Source of the DNA: Sphingobium yanoikuyae
GTDB lineage: Bacteria; Pseudomonadota; Alphaproteobacteria; Sphingomonadales; Sphingomonadaceae
NCBI RefSeq assembly: GCF_013001025.1
Contig: NZ_CP053021.1
Location: forward strand, 3,128,001-3,192,000
Length of the DNA: 64,000 nucleotides
Reading direction: 5' to 3'
The translations under genes were made by a program, and so were the position numbers. This document shows positions 44,299 through 53,358 of this stretch, one piece after another. The notes below the pieces were generated by a model that saw nothing but the letters and a program-made list of their open reading frames with translations, did no database searches and had not been told where the DNA came from. Every line of letters starts with the position of its first letter. Within the stretch, counting starts at the first letter, position 1.

Positions 44299-45036
44299 TT
44301 ATCCGCCAAGCCGCGCGTGAATCAGAAATTCGACATTGCCTTGTGGCCCGGTGATCGGACTGGTCGTGATTCCAAGCACTTCCCAGCCCTTCTCACGGAC
44401 CCAGGCAGCGACTTCGTCGCAGACGCGCTGGTGGATGGCAGGATCGCGCACCACCCCGCCCTTGCCCACTTCCTCGCGCCCTGCCTCGAACTGCGGCTTG
44501 ATGAGCGCGACCATCTGCGCGCCGGGCCGGGCGAAGCCGATCGGTTTTTCCAGCACCTTGGCCAGGCTGATGAAGCTGGCGTCGCACACGATGATGTCGA
44601 CCGGCTCGGTTATGTGGGCGTCGGTCAGGATACGCGCGCTGGTCTGCTCATGGACGATGACGCGATCATCGGAGCGCAGCTTCCACGCAAGCTGGTTGGT
44701 GCCGCTGTCGACGGCATAGACCTTTGCCGCGCCCTTGGTCAGCAGCACGTCGGTAAAGCCGCCGGTCGAGCTGCCGACGTCGATCGCGACGAAACCGGTG
44801 ACGTCGATGCCATATTCATCGATCGCATGGGCAAGCTTGATGCCGCCGCGCGAGACCCAGGGATGGTCGCGCCCGCGCACGTCCAGTTCGGCGTCGGCCG
44901 CCACCTGCTGCCCCGCCTTCTCCACCTTCTTGTCGCCCAGATAGACCAGGCCGGCGAGGATCAGCGCCTGCGCCCGCGCGCGGCTTTCGGCGAGGCCATT
45001 GTCGACGAGCAACTGGTCGGCACGAATCTTGGCCAT
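44299..45036 (-). CDS. tlyA: TlyA family rRNA methyltransferase (S4 + FtsJ domains)
   Basis: 245 residues. N-terminal S4 domain (RADQLLVDNGLAESRARAQAL) and a Rossmann methyltransferase domain with SAM loop AIDVGSSTGGFTDVLL. The catalytic K-D-K-E set is suggested by RGGIKLAHA, VDIIVCDASFIS, ALIKPQFEAG and NVEFLIHAR. Mycobacterial TlyA 2'-O-methylates 16S and 23S rRNA (capreomycin sensitivity). Its start overlaps the DsbD-like gene stop. Confidence 0.93.
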   Translation of the reverse strand: MAKIRADQLLVDNGLAESRARAQALILAGLVYLGDKKVEKAGQQVAADAELDVRGRDHPWVSRGGIKLAHAIDEYGIDVTGFVAIDVGSSTGGFTDVLLTKGAAKVYAVDSGTNQLAWKLRSDDRVIVHEQTSARILTDAHITEPVDIIVCDASFISLAKVLEKPIGFARPGAQMVALIKPQFEAGREEVGKGGVVRDPAIHQRVCDEVAAWVREKGWEVLGITTSPITGPQGNVEFLIHARLGG

Positions 45037-47078
45037 CAGCGCACCAGTCCGGTGAGGGTCGACGGGGTCAGTAGCTGCGGCAATGTCTGGGCCTCCTTGC
45101 CCGGTGCGTACCAGAGGTAGAGCGGCACGCCCGAACGGCTCTGCGCTTCGAGGAAGCGGGTAATCGCCGGATCGGCATTGGTCCAGTCGCCCATCATGAC
45201 GGTGACGCCCGCCTTCTCGAACGCCGCGCGCACCTCCGCCCGCTCGATCGCGGCGGCCTCATTGGCCTTGCAGGTCAGGCACCAGTCGGCGGTGAAATAG
45301 AGAAAGACCGGCTTGTTCGCGGCGCGCAGCCCATCGAGCTTTTCCGCGTCGAAGGCGACGACGTTGCCTTCATCCTGATGTTGGAGGCGAGGGTCGGCAT
45401 AGGGCACCGAGGCTATGGCAACAACGCAGATCAGGGCAGCGCCAACCAGCCATGTCATGCCGCCCTTTTTTCCGGATCGCTGCCTTTCGCCATAGAATGC
45501 CAACGCACCGCCGAACACCAGCACGGCGAAGAAACCAATGCTCAAGCCCTCCAAGCCCCGCTGCCGCCACAACAGCCAAGCAAGGCCCAAGGCTGTCAGG
45601 AACATCGGGATCGACAGGATACGCTGCAAGCGGCCCATCCACGCACCAGGACGTGGCAGGCGATTGCGCAAAGCCGGCAGATAAGCGAGCAACAGGAAGG
45701 GCAGCGCCAGACCAAGGCCAAGGCCGGCAAAAATCGCCAGTGCCGCGCCCAGGGGCAGCACCAGCGCCGTGCCCATCGCCGCGCCCATGAACGGCCCGGT
45801 GCAGGGCGTCGCAACGAAGGCGACCAGCGCGCCGGTCCAGAAGGCACCGGCCGCGCCTTGCTGGCGGGTCAATCGATCGCCACCACCAAAAGCGGGCAGG
45901 TCGAACAGACCGGCAAGATTGAGCGCTATGGCCGTCACGAGCAGAAGCAACAGGATGATAATCTCGGGCCGTTGCAACTGGAACGCCCAGCCCAGCGCCG
46001 CGCCACCAGCACGAAGTCCGAGCAAAAGACCGCCCAAAGCCAGACAGGCGACGATCACGCCAAGGGTGTAAGCCAGCGCCTCGCGACGCGCCGCCCGCTC
46101 GTCGCCGCCCGCCTTGGCCAGGCTCAGTGCCTTCAACCCCAGGATCGGGAAGACGCAGGGCATGACGTTGAGCAGCAGCCCGCCCAATATCGCCCCGCCC
46201 AGCGCCAGCAGGACCGTGTCCGCCAGCCCCTTGGACGCGATCGCCGCGACCTCGCCGGGCTTGGCGCTCAGCAGGAAGCCGACATGGTCGCCGGTGCGCA
46301 GCACCGCCTGCGCAGCGCCGCCCTTGAAACCCTCGCCCGCCTCCGTCTCGACCAGCAGCCGGTCGCCCTCGCGGCTGACCTTCTGCGCGGCGGCGAAGCG
46401 GGCCAGCCCGTCGCTCAACGGGAAGAGGTGAACCTCGCGCGCCTGCGCATCGGCCGGGAACGGCACCGACAGGCGCAGCTTGCCGTCGACGATCTGATAG
46501 GTAGCCTCGCTGCCCAGCGGCCGGGGCAGATGGCCGCGCCAGCCATCGAAGCGGGCCTGCATCGCCGGCACGGCCTTGCCGTCGCCCGCGACCAGTTCCA
46601 GCGCCAGTTCACCGCTTTCGGGCACACAGATCTTGTCGGTGCAGGCCAGCCATTCCGCCTTCACCCGGACCGGCAGGCGGGTGCCGGCCGCCACGTCCGG
46701 CGCGACGCTCAGATTGGCGAGCACCGCATAGGGGCCTTCATAGACATGGTTCATCAGGCCCGAAATCAGCAGCGTCTCGGGCACCGGATAGCGCAGCGCG
46801 CCGATCGTCACGCCCTTGGGCAGGGTCCAGGTAACGGTCATGCCCAGGCCCGCGTCGCCCGGATTTTCCCAATAGCCGTGCCAGCCCTTTTCCGGCCTCA
46901 TGGCAAAGGCGATGGTCGTCCCCTTGCCGGGCGCGGGCACCGCACTTTCGGCCATCAGTTGCGCGGCGATATGCGCCGGGCCGCCGCCAAAAGCGCCCTG
47001 AGCCTGTACCGCCGGCGATGCGATCGACAGCCCTGCCAGCATGGCGAGCGTCATGAATATGACTTGAAAAATCCGCAT
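45036..47078 (-). CDS. DsbD/ScsB-type thiol:disulfide interchange protein
   Basis: 680 residues. Signal peptide, N-terminal DsbD-like (ScsB) beta-domain with KICVPESG (single Cys pair region CTDKIC), a central CcdA-like membrane domain with the paired motifs MPCVFPILGLKALSL and TPCTGPFMGAAMG, and a C-terminal thioredoxin domain FTADWCLTCKANE (C600, C603). It passes cytoplasmic reducing power to periplasmic proteins. Likely partner for DsbC/DsbG-like or copper-stress oxidoreductases. Overlaps tlyA by one base. Confidence 0.93.
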   Translation of the reverse strand: MRIFQVIFMTLAMLAGLSIASPAVQAQGAFGGGPAHIAAQLMAESAVPAPGKGTTIAFAMRPEKGWHGYWENPGDAGLGMTVTWTLPKGVTIGALRYPVPETLLISGLMNHVYEGPYAVLANLSVAPDVAAGTRLPVRVKAEWLACTDKICVPESGELALELVAGDGKAVPAMQARFDGWRGHLPRPLGSEATYQIVDGKLRLSVPFPADAQAREVHLFPLSDGLARFAAAQKVSREGDRLLVETEAGEGFKGGAAQAVLRTGDHVGFLLSAKPGEVAAIASKGLADTVLLALGGAILGGLLLNVMPCVFPILGLKALSLAKAGGDERAARREALAYTLGVIVACLALGGLLLGLRAGGAALGWAFQLQRPEIIILLLLLVTAIALNLAGLFDLPAFGGGDRLTRQQGAAGAFWTGALVAFVATPCTGPFMGAAMGTALVLPLGAALAIFAGLGLGLALPFLLLAYLPALRNRLPRPGAWMGRLQRILSIPMFLTALGLAWLLWRQRGLEGLSIGFFAVLVFGGALAFYGERQRSGKKGGMTWLVGAALICVVAIASVPYADPRLQHQDEGNVVAFDAEKLDGLRAANKPVFLYFTADWCLTCKANEAAAIERAEVRAAFEKAGVTVMMGDWTNADPAITRFLEAQSRSGVPLYLWYAPGKEAQTLPQLLTPSTLTGLVR

Positions 47079-47154
47079 CGGGCCTCTGGTCGCGTGGATG
47101 CAAGGGGGCTAGGTCGCTCCCTATCCGCCGTCAAGGCATGAGAAGGTACCCATA

Positions 47155-48834
47155 ATGTTGAAACACGTCGCCGCTGCCCTGTTGCTCGCCACTGCCATGC
47201 CCGTCGTGGCGCAGAGCCCCGCGCCTGCTGCCGCTCCTGCGCCAGCCGCCAGCAGCATTGCCGCGACGCCGCCCAAGCTGATCGTCGCCATCTCGGTCGA
47301 CCAGTTTTCGGCCGACCTGTTCAGCGAATATCGCCAATATTATACCGGCGGCCTCAAGCGCCTGACCAGCGAAGGCGCGGTCTTCCCGCGCGGCTATCAG
47401 AGCCATGCCGCGACCGAGACCTGCCCCGGCCATTCGACCATCCTGACCGGCAGTCGCCCGTCGCGCACCGGCATCATCGCCAATAACTGGTTCGACCTCG
47501 ACGCCAAGCGCGAGGACAAGAATCTCTATTGCGCCGAGGATGAGAGCCAGCCGGGCAGCAGCAGCGACAAATATGAAGCCTCGCCCCTGCACCTCAAGGT
47601 GCCGACGCTGGGCGGCCGGATGAAGGCGGCCAATCCCGCCACCCGCGTCGTGTCGGTCGCCGGCAAGGACCGCGCCGCGATCATGATGGGCGGCGCGACC
47701 GCCGATCAGGTCTGGTGGCTCGGCGGGCCGCAGGGCTATGTCAGCTACAAGGGCGTCGCCCCCACCCCGCTCGTCACCCAGGTCAACCAGGCCTTTGCCC
47801 AGCGCCTCGCCCAGCCCAACCCCGGCTTCGAGCTGCCCGCCCAGTGCGTGTCGAAGGATTTTCCGGTCCAGGCCGGCAACCGCACCGTGGGCACCGGCCG
47901 CTTCGCGCGTGACGCGGGCGACTATAAGGGCTTCCGCATTTCGCCCGAGCAGGATGCGATGACCCTCGCCTTCGCCGCCGCTGCGATCGAGAGCATGCAG
48001 CTGGGCAAGCAGGCGCAGACCGACATCATCTCGATCGGCCTGTCGGCGACCGACTATGTCGGCCACACCTTCGGCACCGAAGGCACCGAAAGCTGCATCC
48101 AGGTCGACCGGCTCGACACCGAACTCGGCGCCTTCTTCGACAAGCTCGACAAGGACGGCATCGACTATGTCGTGGTGCTGACCGCCGACCATGGCGGCCA
48201 TGACCTGCCCGAACGCCACCGCATGAACGCGATGCCGATGGAACAGCGGGTCGACATGGCGCTGACGCCCAAGGCGCTCAACGCCACCATCGCCGAGAAG
48301 GCCGGCCTGCCCGGCAAGAAGGTGATCTGGAGCGACGGCCCGTCGGGCGACATCTATTATGACAAGGGCCTGACCGCCGCGCAGCGCGCCAGGGTCGAAA
48401 CCGAAGCGCTCAAATATCTGCGCGCCCATCCGCAGGTGCAGACCGTCTTCACCAAGGCGGAAATCGCCGCCACCCCCTCGCCCTCGGGTCCGCCCGAAAG
48501 CTGGAGCCTGATCCAGGAAGCGCGCGCCAGCTTCTACCCCAGCCGCTCGGGCGACCTGCTGCTGCTGCTCAAGCCGCGCGTCATGTCGATCCCCGAACAG
48601 GCAGTGATGGGGTCTGTCGCCACCCATGGTTCGCCGTGGGATACGGACCGCCGCGTGCCGATCCTGTTCTGGCGCAAGGGCATGCAGCATTTCGAACAGC
48701 CGCTGGGCGTCGAGACGGTGGACATCCTCCCCAGCCTCGCCGCGCTGATCAAGCTGCCCGTGCCCAAGGACCAGATTGACGGCCGCTGCCTCGATCTGGT
48801 CGCCGGCAAGGACGACAGCTGCGCCGGGCAATAA
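47155..48834 (+). CDS. phoK: Secreted alkaline phosphatase PhoK
   Basis: 559 residues, exactly the length of Sphingomonas sp. BSAR-1 PhoK. Signal peptide ends near VVAQ (20). Every residue known from the PhoK structure falls at the same number here: zinc/metal ligands D49, T89 (the phosphorylated Thr, in ATETCPGHS), D300, H304, D345, H346 and H491, plus K171 and R173 at the phosphate site. It is a highly active periplasmic/extracellular phosphomonoesterase. AAGG ahead of ATG 47155. Single gene, convergent with the acetyltransferase. Confidence 0.95.
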   Translation: MLKHVAAALLLATAMPVVAQSPAPAAAPAPAASSIAATPPKLIVAISVDQFSADLFSEYRQYYTGGLKRLTSEGAVFPRGYQSHAATETCPGHSTILTGSRPSRTGIIANNWFDLDAKREDKNLYCAEDESQPGSSSDKYEASPLHLKVPTLGGRMKAANPATRVVSVAGKDRAAIMMGGATADQVWWLGGPQGYVSYKGVAPTPLVTQVNQAFAQRLAQPNPGFELPAQCVSKDFPVQAGNRTVGTGRFARDAGDYKGFRISPEQDAMTLAFAAAAIESMQLGKQAQTDIISIGLSATDYVGHTFGTEGTESCIQVDRLDTELGAFFDKLDKDGIDYVVVLTADHGGHDLPERHRMNAMPMEQRVDMALTPKALNATIAEKAGLPGKKVIWSDGPSGDIYYDKGLTAAQRARVETEALKYLRAHPQVQTVFTKAEIAATPSPSGPPESWSLIQEARASFYPSRSGDLLLLLKPRVMSIPEQAVMGSVATHGSPWDTDRRVPILFWRKGMQHFEQPLGVETVDILPSLAALIKLPVPKDQIDGRCLDLVAGKDDSCAGQ

Positions 48835-48843
48835 GCCCTTGCC

Positions 48844-48873
48844 GATCCTCCCCCCGTCAAAAGGGGGAGGATC
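48844..48873. terminator. Bidirectional terminator phoK / serine acetyltransferase
   Basis: GATCCTCCCCC pairs exactly with GGGGGAGGATC over an 8-nt loop. It overlaps the last base pairs of the acetyltransferase stop and ends 39 bp after phoK. Confidence 0.75.
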
Positions 48874-49873
48874 AGATATTCTCGCCAATCCCGTCCGTGC
48901 TTTCCAGCAGGGCATGAACTCGGTGCGGGGCCGACACCTCGACCCGGCTGGTCACTTCATGCCGGGCCTTGGCCTGGCGCACATTACTGTCGGCCGGCAC
49001 GCTTTCGGTCAGCCAGACATTGCCGCCGATGACCGATCGGCTGCCGATGATGATCCGGCCCAGCACCGTCGCGCCGGCATAGATGACGACATCATCCTCG
49101 ATGATCGGATGGCGCGGCTGCGCCTTTTCGAGCGCCCCCTTCTCGTCCGAGGGGAAGCTGCGCGCGCCCAGCGTCACGCCCTGATAGAGCCGCACCCGAT
49201 CGCCGACGATCGCCGTCTCGCCGATGACGACGCCGGTGCCATGGTCGATGAAGAAGCCGTGGCCGATGCGCGCGCCGGGATGGATGTCGATGCCGGTATG
49301 GGAATGGGCGATCTCGGAAATGATCCGCGCCACCAGCGGCGCGCCCAGTTCATAGAGGCGATGCGCGAGCCGATGATGGATGATCGCCAGCATCGATGGG
49401 TAGCAGATCAGCACCTCGTCCACGCTGCGTGCGGCCGGATCGCCCAGGAAGGCTGCCTCGACATCGCTGTCGAGCAGGGTGCGCAGCGCCGGCAGGCTGT
49501 GCGCGAACTCGCCAATGATCCGCGCCGCCGCCGCGTCGACTGCGGCAATCGGGTCATCCTTCATCGCATAGATGAGTTCGAGCCGGATCTGGCCATAGAG
49601 GCGGCTGAGCACGGTCTGCAGCGTCTCGGCGACATAGGCGTCCTCATTATGCAGCCGCACGAAGCTCGGCCCCAGCCGCAGCGGGAACAGCGCGCCGCAC
49701 AGCGCGCCGGTGATCTTTACCAGATTGGCGCGCGACGGGAATCCTTCGGCGCCATATTCGGCATGATGCTGCTGTTCCTGCCGCCAGCGACTGCGCGCGG
49801 CGGCCAGGTCCGTGACCAGCCGGTCCAGATCCCAATAGCCCACGCCTTCACCCTGCATATCGCCGTCCGCCAT
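48872..49873 (-). CDS. cysE: Serine O-acetyltransferase (EpsC-type)
   Basis: 333 residues from ATG 49873 (GAGG eight bases upstream); a TTG at 49900 and ATG at 49858 are alternatives. Helical N-terminal half, then left-handed beta-helix of hexapeptide repeats (IDIHPGARIGHGFFIDHGTG, VVIGETAIVG, VIYAGATVLGRIIIG). The conserved HxxxxDxH-type residues of SAT (HTGIDIHP, DHGT) are present. It makes O-acetylserine for cysteine synthesis. The long N-terminal part fits the EpsC subfamily rather than E. coli CysE. Confidence 0.9.
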   Translation of the reverse strand: MADGDMQGEGVGYWDLDRLVTDLAAARSRWRQEQQHHAEYGAEGFPSRANLVKITGALCGALFPLRLGPSFVRLHNEDAYVAETLQTVLSRLYGQIRLELIYAMKDDPIAAVDAAAARIIGEFAHSLPALRTLLDSDVEAAFLGDPAARSVDEVLICYPSMLAIIHHRLAHRLYELGAPLVARIISEIAHSHTGIDIHPGARIGHGFFIDHGTGVVIGETAIVGDRVRLYQGVTLGARSFPSDEKGALEKAQPRHPIIEDDVVIYAGATVLGRIIIGSRSVIGGNVWLTESVPADSNVRQAKARHEVTSRVEVSAPHRVHALLESTDGIGENI

Positions 49874-49988
49874 TCCCTGCGCCTCTTGTCCGATGGGCAA
49901 CCGGAATAACCCGCGTCTGCGCGCCAGGATAAACGAGTTTTGCTTGGGGGTAGCGAGATTCTCTTTGCCGAACGCGCCGGGAGGCCGA

Positions 49989-51323
49989 TCAGACCTTGGC
50001 TTCCGGCCTGTTCAGATAGAGACAGATTTCGACGCGCAGCCCGCCCTCGGGCCGGTTGGCGAGGGTCAGGCGGCCGCCCTCCTGCTCGACCGTCTTGGCG
50101 ACGATGGCCAGGCCCAGCCCCATGCCGCGCGTGTTGCGCTGGCGCGCGGTGTCGAGCCGGTGGAAGGGTTTCAGCACCTCCTCCAGCCGGTCGCGCGGAA
50201 TGCCGGGGCCATCATCATCGACGCGGATCAGCACCTCATTATCGTGCCGCGCCACGCTGACCCGCGCACGCACCCCATAATGGAGCGCATTCTCGATCAG
50301 GTTGCGTACAGCGCGGCGCAGCGACAGCGGGCGGACCTCCATTTCCAGATGATCCGGCCCGTCATAGATCACATCGTCGCCATGATCCTGGAAGGCGTCC
50401 ACCACCGTCGCGATCGTGACCGCTACGTCGATCCGCACCGCCGGCTCCGGATTCTTCTCGCCGCCCAGAAAGGCCAGCACGGACTCGATCATCTCGCCCA
50501 TCTCGGCCAGATCCTCGCCCATCGCCTCGCGAATTTCGGGGTCGTCCACCGCTTCCAGCCGCAATTGCAGCCGCGCGAGCGGCGTGCGCATATCGTGGCC
50601 GACCGCCGCCAGCGTCTCGGTCCGCTCGTTGATCAGGCGATGGATGCGGGTCTGCATCGCGTTGAAGGCGCGGATCAGGTTGCGCACATCATTGGTGCCC
50701 GCTTCCGCCACCGCCACCTGCTGGGCCAGGCCGATCCGCTTGGTCGCATGCGTGAGGTCACGCAGCGGCGCCAGGGTCCGCCGGATCAGCACGCCACCGG
50801 CGATCAGCAGCGCCAGCACGGGGATCAGCGCCAGGCCGAAGCGACCGAAGGTGAAGGCCCATTTGCCGCCGCTATGGTGCATGCCGAAATAGAGCCAGCT
50901 GCCGTCCGCCAGCTGCAGCCCGCCATTGATCTGCGAGGAACGGCCGGGTGAATTGAGCCGCAGCCACAACCGCGATTCATGCAGGCTGGGTTCCCAGTCG
51001 ACGATCTGCTGCCGCATCCGCGCCAGTTCGGGCGACAGCGGCGGTGGCGGCGGCGCGGCCAGCGTCCAGTGGATGTCATAGCGGTCGGTGGTCAGCTGCG
51101 CGCTGACCCCGCCGCGCTGGCTGACCGGCGCCTTGGCCACCAGCTTGCGCGCGATCACCAGATGCTCGGCCAGGCGGCGCGCCTCGTCATCCTGCAGCGA
51201 CAAATGGCTGGCGCGCTCATAGATGAGCGTGCCGACCACGAATTCCAGCAGGACGGTCAGCAGCAATATGCCAAAGATGCGGCCGACCAGCCCGAGCGAC
51301 CGGCTGAACCGCTGTCGTCTCAA
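49989..51323 (-). CDS. EnvZ-like sensor histidine kinase
   Basis: 444 residues; starts TTG at 51323 within the response-regulator stop (TTGA), so strictly coupled. Two transmembrane segments (about 13-33 and 165-182) flank a ~130-residue periplasmic sensor with the proline stretch AAPPPPPLS. HAMP, then phosphoacceptor box AAVGHDMRTPL and HATPase with NLIENALHYG, VDDDGPGIP and GMGLGLAIV. Signals to the OmpR-type regulator upstream. Confidence 0.93.
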   Translation of the reverse strand: MRRQRFSRSLGLVGRIFGILLLTVLLEFVVGTLIYERASHLSLQDDEARRLAEHLVIARKLVAKAPVSQRGGVSAQLTTDRYDIHWTLAAPPPPPLSPELARMRQQIVDWEPSLHESRLWLRLNSPGRSSQINGGLQLADGSWLYFGMHHSGGKWAFTFGRFGLALIPVLALLIAGGVLIRRTLAPLRDLTHATKRIGLAQQVAVAEAGTNDVRNLIRAFNAMQTRIHRLINERTETLAAVGHDMRTPLARLQLRLEAVDDPEIREAMGEDLAEMGEMIESVLAFLGGEKNPEPAVRIDVAVTIATVVDAFQDHGDDVIYDGPDHLEMEVRPLSLRRAVRNLIENALHYGVRARVSVARHDNEVLIRVDDDGPGIPRDRLEEVLKPFHRLDTARQRNTRGMGLGLAIVAKTVEQEGGRLTLANRPEGGLRVEICLYLNRPEAKV

Positions 51324-52030
51324 GCGCGCGCGACTTCCGCGTTGAACATGTAGCCGACGCCGCGCACCGTGGTGATCGGCGCGGGCCGGTCCTCGGTCGA
51401 CAGCTTGCGGCGCAGGCGGCTGACCAGCACGTCGATGCTGCGGTCGCTACTGTCGCCCATGCGGGTGCGCGACAATTCGATCAGCCGCTCGCGCGCGATC
51501 ACCCGCTGCGGATGGCTGAGGAAGCTGCCCAGCAGGTCGAACTCGGCACCGGTCAGGTCGACGATCGCGCCGGTCGGCGACCGCAGTTCACGACGCGGGA
51601 AGTTGACGATCCAGCCGTCGAAGCGCGCTTCATTCTCGCGCTGCTCGTCCGGGCCACGCTCCACGCCGACGCGGCGCAGGATGGCCCGGATACGGGCGAT
51701 CAGCTCGCGCGTGCCAAAGGGCTTGGGCAGATAATCGTCGGCGCCCAGTTCCAGCCCGACGATACGGTCGGTCTCGCTGCCCTTGGCGCTGATGAAGATG
51801 ATGGGCACGTCGCTCTTGCGACGGATCTGGCGGCACAGGTCGATGCCGTTGGTGCCGGGCAGCATGACGTCCAGAACGACCAAGTCGACCGGGCCGGCAT
51901 CGAAGGCCACCCACATTTCCGGACCGGACGAGGCCGGACGGACCTGATAGCCATGTTCCTGCAACGCGCGCGCCGTCAGCGTGCGGAGCGGCGGATCGTC
52001 TTCGACAAGGATGATCGAGGGGGCGGTCAT
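51320..52030 (-). CDS. OmpR-family response regulator (canonical)
   Basis: 236 residues from ATG 52030; the longer frame is not conserved in start. The receiver has the full phosphorylation set: E10, D11, phospho-Asp D54 (VVLDVMLPG), switch S81 and K103 (LPKP). The C-terminal winged-helix DNA-binding domain contains LTGAEFDLLGSFLSHPQRVI and RSIDVLVSRLRRKL. Partner of the histidine kinase at 49989. It closely resembles the regulator at 55740 in the same window. Confidence 0.93.
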   Translation of the reverse strand: MTAPSIILVEDDPPLRTLTARALQEHGYQVRPASSGPEMWVAFDAGPVDLVVLDVMLPGTNGIDLCRQIRRKSDVPIIFISAKGSETDRIVGLELGADDYLPKPFGTRELIARIRAILRRVGVERGPDEQRENEARFDGWIVNFPRRELRSPTGAIVDLTGAEFDLLGSFLSHPQRVIARERLIELSRTRMGDSSDRSIDVLVSRLRRKLSTEDRPAPITTVRGVGYMFNAEVARA

Positions 52031-52224
52031 GCGCGGAGCAACATCAGGCTGTTCATGATGTTGGGAGATAAGCAGCGACCGGTGGAGGGTCAACCGCAGC
52101 TTGCTGCCGAAACAGTTGACGGGGGCCACAGCAACAATTTGTCACGCCGGCGACAGCTCGGCACAAGATAAGGCCCGGAAATACAGCAGATCGGGCCCGC
52201 GCGAACGGGCCCGATCCGTAAAGA

Positions 52225-53067
52225 TCAGAAAGCGGCCGAGATCGAGAAGACGACCGTGCTGCGCGCGATCGACTTGCCGAAATTATCGCCGTCCGCGACC
52301 TGGAAGTTGGGACGCAGATAATTTTCCTCGACGCGGGCAATGTCGGTGTCGACATAGGCGATGCTCAGCGTCAGCGGCGTGCCCGGCACGGCCAGGTCGG
52401 CACCGACCAGCCAGTCGAGATATTTGCCGGTCGGCGCGACCGACGTGCCGTTCGGGCCCAGGCCGCTATTGCCGTTCGACCAGCCCAGATGCGCCTTCAG
52501 GCTGACCGGGGTGTTCGGGATCGCACCGCTGACATCGCCCCAGATGTAGAAATTATCTTCCTTGTCACCCGGCTTGTAGATGGTGCAATCGGCGTCGCTG
52601 CACCACTTGCCCAGCGCTTCCTGCTTGGGGGCATAGGCCACGCCGAGCAGACCCTTGACCGGGCCGACCTGGCTCGACAGCTTCACATAGGGTTCGGCGA
52701 AGTCGGTCTTGTCGGCGCCCGACGGGTACATGTACCAGGTCAGGCCGAGGTCCAGCGTCGCGCCGCTGTCGCCCAGAGGAATGGCATAGCCTGCGAACAG
52801 GTCCAGTTCCATGTTGGCGCCGCCAAAGGTGCCCCAGCCCGACAGGTTGGAACCCCAGGTGCCGACATAGACGCCGCTTTCATGGGTTGCGGTCAGGCCG
52901 CCCTGGATCGCCATGCCGCGATCGGACTGCGAAACACCACGGAAGCGATAATCGGAAACCAGGCCGACGCTGCCGGTCACGGTGACCGGGCCTGCGGGTT
53001 CTTCCTGGGCGAAGGCCGGCGCACTCGACATCAGAGCCAGAGCGGCACAAGCGATTTGATACTTCAT
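52225..53067 (-). CDS. TorF family putative porin
   Basis: 280 residues from ATG 53067 (AGGGGA six bases upstream; two further ATGs lie before). Signal peptide MKYQIACAALALMSSAPAFA. The TorF (Gcw_chp) pattern GSVGLVSDYRFRGVSQSD begins the barrel; the C terminus is VVFSISAAF with final Phe. Cys pair in KWCSDADCTIY. It lies downstream of the two-component genes but with its own leader; it might be regulated by them (inference). Confidence 0.9.
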   Translation of the reverse strand: MKYQIACAALALMSSAPAFAQEEPAGPVTVTGSVGLVSDYRFRGVSQSDRGMAIQGGLTATHESGVYVGTWGSNLSGWGTFGGANMELDLFAGYAIPLGDSGATLDLGLTWYMYPSGADKTDFAEPYVKLSSQVGPVKGLLGVAYAPKQEALGKWCSDADCTIYKPGDKEDNFYIWGDVSGAIPNTPVSLKAHLGWSNGNSGLGPNGTSVAPTGKYLDWLVGADLAVPGTPLTLSIAYVDTDIARVEENYLRPNFQVADGDNFGKSIARSTVVFSISAAF

Positions 53068-53305
53068 GAACATTCCCCTTTTACGAAAGAATGTTCCGTC
53101 CTGCATCCGCGGCCCGAAGATCTGTTGGAATATCGTCTTCCGTACCGGCGGATGACTACTCGACTATTCTCGCCAGCCCTCGGCGCAAACCTCTATCTTC
53201 GCATCTGCACAAGGGAAGAGAGGCTCTGTGATATAGCGATCACGGTTCTTTTCTAATTGCCACCGATATTGTTTCTATTTGATGTCCGAATTGCATCTGA
53301 ACATG

Positions 53306-53340
53306 AAAAAGCCGCCACATCCGGGGATGCGGCGGCTTTT
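53306..53340 (-). terminator. Terminator of the SulP gene
   Basis: A 16-bp stem with one mismatch (AAAAGCCGCCaCATCC / GGATGcGGCGGCTTTT, loop GG). On the minus strand it is followed by TTTTTC, matching a Rho-independent terminator 19 bp beyond the SulP stop. Confidence 0.75.
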
Positions 53341-53358
53341 CTGTCATGCAGGCCTGCG

